In this document: positions 57,851-64,000 of the stretch, piece by piece
Layout: each line of letters starts with the position of its first letter
Numbering within the stretch: the first letter of the stretch is position 1
Assembly (NCBI GenBank): GCA_024516035.1
Contig: CM044955.1
Coordinates: forward strand, 54,089,257-54,153,256
Direction of reading: 5' to 3'
DNA length: 64,000 nucleotides
Source: Bactericera cockerelli
Lineage: Eukaryota > Arthropoda > Insecta > Hemiptera > Triozidae
The notes under the pieces: generated by a model
Told to the model about the DNA's origin: nothing
Seen by the model: the letters and a program-made list of their open reading frames with translations, nothing else
Database searches by the model: none
Translations under genes and position numbers: made by a program

Positions 57851-58859
57851 TTTTGAACCCCTCAAATTGGCAAAAAAAATGCATTGACAAATTACAAATT
57901 TTTCGAGCATTTTTGCAGTTCATGGAAGTTTAGTATTTTTGAGTTAAAAAGGAATATAAACTATACCGTGCAAAAAAACAATATTATAAAGTCCTAAAAT
58001 TGGAACTAAAATACTACCAAGAATACTAGAAATATATCAATAGTTCATTTTTCGCCTAAAATAAATAAATAGCCTCTAAAACTGGCAACGGAAATATGTC
58101 AATCGACTTTTAATTAATTCCAAACACAATTTAAGATTTTTTTGTTATTTATAAAAAGTATATGTATAAACTAAATCGAGTTTAAAAAACACCTCGTATA
58201 ATTTTATAAGTCTATTGAAATTTGCGTCCGTCTCTTTTTTGTCGAACTTCCAGAGACATAAGAAAAGCTTAAGTCGATCGAACTTGGCGATTGCAATCGC
58301 GAATTTTTGTTCGAAAATTTGTAGAAAGACGTTTGTCCTGTCTAAGTTGAAGAAATATTTGTGTAAGTTTAATTAAATTGAAGAACTTTCCTTTTAACGG
58401 CATTTTTTGTTCTAAGGTTTTTTTTTGTCCTAAGGTTTAACTGAATTTTGCCCATGATCTAATACAATTCAATATATTAATGATTCTGAAAAGCATCAGT
58501 TGTGACACTTCTGACGACGTGAAAAAGGTAATCTTTAATACTCGTAACTACTCTCTAATACACTTGCGTGCACTAAAACTGCATATTATATAAAAACATC
58601 GATTTACGTTTATTCAAAGTTGAAATTTTTCTGATTGTTTAGGTATCTGCTGTTCCTTTGTACGGAAATTTGATAGAAGTTACAGTATGTTTTAAAAATA
58701 CTGTGTTTTTCAGCATGAAGAAGCGACCGTTAAATTATGCTTAAAACAATTTTTGGCCAGTGAATTTCCATCTTTTTTAATTTAGAAACAAGGCAGCCAA
58801 CCAAACACCTAAGAGACAAGGGACAGGCTCACTACAGCACACTCAGCTTGACGCTCAAG
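57851..58859. other. AT-rich non-coding
   Basis: Nothing recognised between the GC island and the 31-bp array. Confidence 0.5.
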
Positions 58860-59169
58860 ATCCTTACTCGAAACAGGGTTCTCTTTGTAAATCCTTACTC
58901 GAAACAGGGTTCTCTTTGTAAATCCTTACTCGAAACAGGGTTCTCTTTGTAAATCCTTACTCGAAACAGGGTTCTCTTTGTAAATTCTTACTCGAAACAG
59001 GGTTCTCTTTGTAAATCCTTACTCGAAACAGGGTTCTCTTTGTAAATCCTTACTCGAAACAGGGTTCTCTTTGTAAATCCTTACTCGAAACAGGGTTCTC
59101 TTTGTAAATTCTTACTCGAAACAGGGTTCTCTTTGTAAATCCTTACTCGAAACAGGGTTCTCTTTGTCT
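58860..59169 (+). repeat. 31-bp x 10 minisatellite with 4-unit higher-order pattern
   Basis: The unit ATCCTTACTCGAAACAGGGT + TCTCTTTGTAA repeats ten times almost without change. Units 5 and 9 carry the same C-to-T change (ATTCTTACTCG), exactly 124 bases (4 units) apart. Confidence 0.97.
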
Positions 59170-59531
59170 AGAAAACCCCATGAGTAATGGATTAACCATT
59201 TTTAAATTTAATTTCATTAAAATATCATATGCTCTCTAATATTCAATGTAGTATAAAAGACAAGGACGCATATGTGAACTATCAAATAAAATTAATATAT
59301 TTTAGTTTAAAATTAAAAAAAAAAAAATATGTTGGAGATCTATTGGAAGGACCAAGATCAAGAAATGCAACTCCTCCAAGCATCACAAAGCTGATGAACG
59401 CCCTCAGTTAAGAATGGGGATGATTTCCTGAATAAACGGTTGTTTCCCTGATCAGATCAATGCCAAATTTGTTCAAGGCCATAATAAAAGCCAGAATAGA
59501 CAATAATAAAAAGTTAAAAAGTTAGTTATCA

Positions 59532-59667
59532 TATTTGTGTTAATCACTTTCGTGATATCACAACTACTCAAACTCGCTTTACTAAATCTACGCTGAAACC
59601 GGGACTTGAACCACCGACCTCCAGGTTACAAGTCCTCCGCCTTAGCGATCAAGCTACTGAAGTCGGT
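59532..59667 (-). mobile_element. tRNA-derived SINE, family E
   Basis: Nearly identical to 28436, for example ACCGGGACTTGAACCACCGA. Confidence 0.88.
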
Positions 59668-59989
59668 GAATAGACAATAATAAGAATTCATAATAAAAAA
59701 GAATAAAAACAGACAATGATTTTCTCTTAGATTTCTTACCGGTAGTGGGTTTTTATTCATTTCTGACATCCTATAGTAAAAGTGAAATTTTAGGCTTTAT
59801 AATGAGTGGGTTTTAACAATTAATAGTTTATATTAAAAGTCGAGAATATTTGTGTCCAGCATTCATATCTAGCTACGTTTTATCTAGTATACCAACTGAG
59901 CCAATTTCAAAGGAAAGAGAGTTATGCAATTTTTGTGCACGCAATTGTATAAGATTGTGTCATAGGAGCTTATACGGTAGTACATTGGT

Positions 59990-60062
59990 GTTCAAGAATT
60001 TCAGAAGCTAGTCTGGTGATCCAGGATTCGTTAGTTCGATACTCTCACAATGCATGAATTTT
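59990..60062 (+). mobile_element. family C SINE head fragment
   Basis: AGCTAGTCTGGTGATCCAGG then CGTTAGTTCGATACTCTCAC and GCATGAATTTT. Confidence 0.5.
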
Positions 60063-60171
60063 CATCAAAAACATTCTTTGTGTCAAAGGAGCTTTTAATG
60101 GTAGCTTATCCATACCAAAAATTAAATAATACCGTGGAACAGATGAATGAGGAAAAACTAGACGGTTTAGA

Positions 60172-60236
60172 AACTCAAAAACCAGCTACTCGAATTAACC
60201 TCACCCAGCCTGAGTGGGGTCATCGACGCATGCTGG
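60172..60236 (-). mobile_element. 5S SINE family A fragment
   Basis: CAGCTACTCGAATTAACCTC and CCCAGCCTGAGTGGGG in reverse orientation. Confidence 0.5.
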
Positions 60237-60269
60237 AGCGCTTTTCTATGAGACTAGAATATACAAAGA

Positions 60270-60298
60270 GTGAAAGAGAAAGAGAAAGAGAAAAGAGA

Positions 60299-60360
<62 letters not shown>

Positions 60361-60405
60361 AAGAAAGAGAGAAAGAGAGAGAGAGAGTAAAGGGAAAAGA
60401 GAGAG
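60270..60405 (+). repeat. (GA)n / GAAA microsatellite
   Basis: AGAGAGAG with GAAA interruptions; gives Arg-Glu and Ser-Leu frames that are not genes. Confidence 0.95.
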
Positions 60406-60419
60406 ATAGAGCTTGAAAA

Positions 60420-61740
60420 GGTCACTGAAACGCTTTTGAAAGTTTTGAAAGACGAAAATTCTACAAAGAAAGACATGGAATGCAGGTCATTCATCTATAA
60501 TCATATAAATGTTATGTACTTCTATTGTCTATACTACACATTTTGATTACCTATCATTATTTACAAGGGGAAAAACAGAATAATAATCTTCAAGGAAACA
60601 GGTGAGCCTCTATTATCTCGAGAACCACTCAAGATATCGACAGGCGTTAAAAATACGGGTTGCTTCTTTTTTGGAATCAACTTTTGGCCCAAAAAATTCG
60701 GCTGCAGCTAACCATTTAGCCATTTTGTAAACTTTTCATAAATTTAAAGGTTATGAAAATGAACTATTGAGAGCTGTTTGTCACCCAGCCTAAATGACCA
60801 GTCTAAATTCAATCTTCCCAAAAATCTGGTAACAAGTACCAAAAAAATTCATCCTGAATATGTACCACTGATTTGTACGACTCTAAGGTTTTATTTTGTA
60901 AACTGGTTTTAAAAATCATCAAGAAGGTGAACTCTCATAACTTTTTCGATATCGCCAACCGTTTAGCAGCCAGAGCCGCCAAATGACAGTGACTACAGGC
61001 AGTATAATATAGTATAATATATAACTAGTGGTTCTGTGAACTGTAAACCTCACACAGATTCAACTATCGCATTATAAATGTGCAATCAAGCATGAGGTTT
61101 TAATTAAAACCCACTCGATAATTAAAACCCACTCGATAGGTTTTAATTATAAATATCAACCGGCCTTTTTTTTTGGCCCTTTTTCGATTTTTTACCACAG
61201 TTCGGCCCCCTTAGCTTTCACGATCACCAAGTTTCACTAATGAACTCAAATATATTTTCTTAACGACTCAACAAAGAGCCTTGCTTGTTTTCAATAAAAA
61301 TAGACAAAAACGGCCCCGTTTGGCTCCGAGTGGCCCAAGGCGGCCTAAAAACAATAGGTAAAGTTCTAGGACCCCAATAAATATGTACATTAAATTTCAA
61401 CAATTTTGAAGAATCCGGTCGAGAGTTATCGCGGAACAGACAGACAGACATACAAACGAAAGCCAAATCGTCCATTATGCAAGTTGAAACAGAACCTCAC
61501 TCTGTTTGGTTAATAATACTTTCTATTTTAATTTAGTATAGCTGTCTGACCTAAATCCTTGTTTGAATAACAAAGGAATGCCGGAAAAATCATATAGTCT
61601 AACTCGAGAGGAAAATATATTTTGAATTTGAATTTTTTCTTTTAATTACATGAATTCAAGTACCCCTAACTCTCATGTATTGATAGTGCTTCAAGGGCCC
61701 TTATCCCTTATGAAATACGTAGGAATATAGCCGGGGTACA
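60420..61740. other. dispersed-repeat-like, no gene
   Basis: GAGAGTTATCGCGGAACAGA followed by CAGACAGACA, and GGCCC-rich lines near 61190-61340, look like an old dispersed element. A local inverted repeat of GGTTTTAATTA lies at 61097-61147. Confidence 0.4.
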
Positions 61741-61750
61741 GAACTTAGTA

Positions 61751-61955
61751 TTATAATAATAATACTTTTTAGTGGAAGGTAAACCAGGCGAGGTTAATGC
61801 TCAAAGCATATTCTCCCAAATAACCCTCAGGGTCTTATTGATGAGTGGTTAAAAAATCAATTAAATGAGGAAAAAATCATGCATTGGGTTGGATTCGAAT
61901 CAACGGATTGCTACACTACCTGGATTGCAAGACTAACGCCTTAACCATGCCTACT
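61751..61955 (-). mobile_element. tRNA-derived SINE, family C
   Basis: Reverse orientation: AACCAGGCGAGGTTAATGCT, GGTTGGATTCGAATCAACGG, GCCTTAACCATGCC. Confidence 0.85.
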
Positions 61956-61959
61956 GATT

Positions 61960-62105
61960 AAAATAGAGAGGTTAGTTGATGGCATGGATAATCAGAACTA
62001 TTACCTGCTGATGAGAGCAAATAAGCTCAAAACAGCTGTCCAGATATGTTCTGATATTCATGTATATCTAGTACAACTTCTCACTTTTCTGTTTATACCT
62101 ATTAC
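61960..62105 (-). repeat. dispersed repeat H
   Basis: AGAGAGGTTAGTTGATGGCA, ATTACCTGCTGATGAGAGCA, AACAGCTGTCCAGATATGTT; the uninterrupted version of the 29030 copy. Confidence 0.8.
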
Positions 62106-62172
62106 TGACACCACTTGACTACCACAGTATTCAAAGTGTTCCGAAGCCCTATTCTTGTGAGGAAACTACTCT

Positions 62173-62382
62173 GTCCCGGTAGCTCAGTGGTAAAGGCGGC
62201 ACTCTGTGAATCCAGAGTTTCCAGAAATCGTGTGTTCGAAACTCAACCGGGACATGACAAGTTATCCTCCCATTTGGGATTTTTACCACATAATAATATG
62301 TCTTGGGCTTACTGCTGGAATAATGGGACTTTAGCAGTCTTAATCGGACAGTATAAATAAGGCAATATTATTATTATTATAT
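62173..62382 (+). mobile_element. tRNA-derived SINE, family B
   Basis: GTCCCGGTAGCTCAGTGGTA head, GTTCGAAACTCAACCGGGAC box B region, then the same tail as 7676 ending in an ATT run. Confidence 0.88.
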
Positions 62383-62520
62383 AGTCCGTGAAGCTACTAT
62401 TCCCCTACGAGGCTCGCAGCTGCTACTGGGGGCCCAGGAAGTAAGGCTTGCGTTTCGAAGACCGTCGGACTACATTGAGGAAGTGGTCTGTCCGTGATAC
62501 GCGTAGCTCTATCCATTAAA

Positions 62521-62690
62521 GCGGTGGTCTTAGTGCTTAAGGCCCTAGTCAGGTAATCTACTGAGGGGTTTGATGGCAGAGATTGACTCAGGCAATAATC
62601 ACGCCCTTTGTCAATATTATTCTTGTCAAAGAGTTATCGTTATTATTATAATCCAGGTAGCGTGGGGATCCGTTTGTTCAGTAACTATAT
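62521..62690 (+). mobile_element. C-family SINE interrupted by a LINE 3'-end fragment
   Basis: The SINE head (GCTTAAGGCCCTAGTCAGGTAATC) is separated from its continuation (ATCCAGGTAGCGTGGGGATC) by about 90 bases containing GGCAGAGATTGACTCAGGCA and CACGCCCTTTG. Repeated TAATC at the two joints is a likely 5-base target duplication. Confidence 0.55.
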
Positions 62691-62699
62691 GAATCTTTC

Positions 62700-63190
62700 G
62701 TTGGGTTTCTATTAATTTGTGGTTTGATCAAATGAACTACTGGACTCTTTAGTACTTTAGTATAGGTAACTACGAGTAAAAGGACTTTTATTTCTAGATT
62801 ATCAAACTGATCTAAGTTCACATATGGGAAGAACTCTTTAGGTAACTATCAGACTCTATATAGGTACATGAACTTTGACCCATTTCTCAGCTTGGCTCAA
62901 TTTTGCTTAACATGGTGTCATTAAAAAAATATACATTAAATTATAAGCATCATGTATAGAATATTGTACTCTGCAAATATCAAATACCCACTAAAATTGT
63001 GATATAATAACACAAAAAAACACATTTTAATTATTATTATTTTTTTAAATTTTCTATAGGGCGTTCTTCACATCGCGGCCGAGGAGTTTGAATATTACGA
63101 GTATGAGTACTATTATTTTTTTACCCAGATAAAACGAGAGATTGACATTGAAAACACTTATAGCTCAATCAAAATACCCCGTAATTATTT
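62700..63190. other. AT-rich non-coding
   Basis: Nothing recognised. Confidence 0.5.
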
Positions 63191-63191
63191 T

Positions 63192-63824
63192 TACTTTCCT
63201 TATCCTATAATAAGGAAAGTATTGTATTCGTCGAAAATTTGACCTACCCAGCTTTTCACATTTCTGGACGAATCATAGCCTCAGGATACCAAAAAAGTGG
63301 TTTTCAGCCATTGGTCCGTGCGTCTGTCTGTGTGTGTGTCTGTGTGTGTGTGTGTCTGTGTGTGAACAGGATATCTCAAGAACGGTAAGAGCTAGAGACT
63401 TGAAATTTGGTATGGTAATTAATTTTATACACCAGACGAACCATGAAACTTTTGGTTGAAATCGGCCGCATTCTGCGGCCGCAGGGCCGCAAATATTGGC
63501 CGCAAGCACCGCTTCTTTGAATTGGTTAAAGATACAAAAAAAGTTAGAGAACAACATTTTCTCAGATTAAAAAAATAATAGGGGTTCACTCTGATCATTT
63601 TTTTGATATCTTTAACTTTTTGGAAACCGGCCCCAATTTACCGGTATTGTAGGGGGACCCGATTGGACTAACTTTTTTATTATTCATCCTAGATGGGGGT
63701 TGTGACATATCAAATTAAATGATTTTGAAGTGCTGATCACGAATTTGGCATTGATTTTTAGTTATCTGTTACCGTTCAGTCACCAGTGGCGGAATTCGAC
63801 TCCTTTTTGGGAGATAAGGAAAGT
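63192..63824 (+). mobile_element. hairpin-headed repeat, near-full copy
   Basis: Starts with a perfect 12-bp stem hairpin (TACTTTCCTTAT, loop CCTATA). Then come AGTATTGTATTCGTCGAA, a TCTGTGTG microsatellite, ATATCTCAAGAACGGTAAGA and a GC-rich GGCCGCA segment. Ends with GATAAGGAAAG (63813), the complement of the start. Related copies lie at 44255-44660 and, partly, 8435-8540 and 3560-3660. Confidence 0.55.
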
Positions 63825-64000
63825 CGTGTGATGTTTACACCAGATTTTTCTCTTTTGTTTTGAGAATTTTTTCCTTTAATAAAAGTCTATCAAGTGTCAA
63901 AAAATAATTAAAACTCATAACAAAAAATTCTTCCCTTCACTCTTTCTCCCCTTTTTTCTTTCCGTCTCTATCCCTCTCTCTTTCTCTGACGACACTTTTT

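Noticed and set aside
57669..57923. 84-codon frame over the CpG-rich block
   Set aside because: No recognisable domain and no splice support; kept only as a composition anomaly.
58860..59169. CRISPR array
   Set aside because: Units are contiguous with no spacers, and the DNA is eukaryotic.
60050..60409. 119-codon frame ending in Arg-Glu repeats
   Set aside because: Starts in a SINE fragment, crosses another and ends in a GA microsatellite.

Overview
The window is AT-rich eukaryotic nuclear DNA, almost certainly from an insect. The evidence is a single metazoan-type RAVER1 gene, spliced exons with GT-AG borders, AATAAA signals, and a dense load of mariner-type elements, a Helitron, hAT pieces, a LINE fragment and several SINE families. 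A hemipteran such as a leafhopper, planthopper or true bug is my guess from the repeat style. That is inference: no marker in the window fixes the order. There are no operons, CRISPR arrays, bacterial genes or recognisable viral genes.

Genes. Only one long, clearly conserved coding region is present: a RAVER1-like RNA-binding protein on the minus strand (37871 down to about 35918). It has three RRMs and a proline-rich C-terminal half, reads as one uninterrupted exon, and carries an apparent one-base frameshift just before its conserved C-terminal tail. A second probable gene on the plus strand (45370-47223) is a small spliced gene of three exons whose frames join exactly. It would encode a 111-residue membrane protein that I do not recognise. 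The other open frames are microsatellite translations, transposon fragments or chance.

Mobile elements. Four mariner/IS630-like elements keep their terminal inverted repeats and TA target duplications (16924-17477, 25740-26657, 30401-31328, 41426-42112), and all have broken transposase sequence. A complete non-autonomous Helitron (13961-14968) has a TC 5' end, a 3' hairpin plus CTAG, and sits between host A and T. A 2.1-kb element with an 8-bp target duplication and 12-bp inverted repeats lies at 55352-57457, and a hAT dimerisation-domain fragment lies at 53168-53260. Small foldback/MITE elements are at 2035, 2320, 4539, 10518, 26694 and 32405. A LINE reverse-transcriptase C-terminus is at 48765-49165.

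SINEs. The commonest repeats are a 5S-rRNA-derived SINE (SINE3 type; five near-full copies, all with clear target-site duplications) and six tRNA-derived families, called B to G here. Several insertions are nested: a 5S SINE inside a TA-flanked MITE, a 5S SINE at the tail of a tRNA SINE, and a D-family SINE inside another repeat.

Tandem repeats. The main arrays are a 31-bp x 10 array with a 4-unit higher-order pattern (58860-59169), a 105-122-bp C-rich array (51130-52200), a perfect 115-bp duplication (34539-34768), a roughly 190-bp triplication (23786-24340), a 30-bp array (54280-54545) and large GT and GA tracts. Most of the remaining sequence is AT-rich DNA in which I can see nothing functional.
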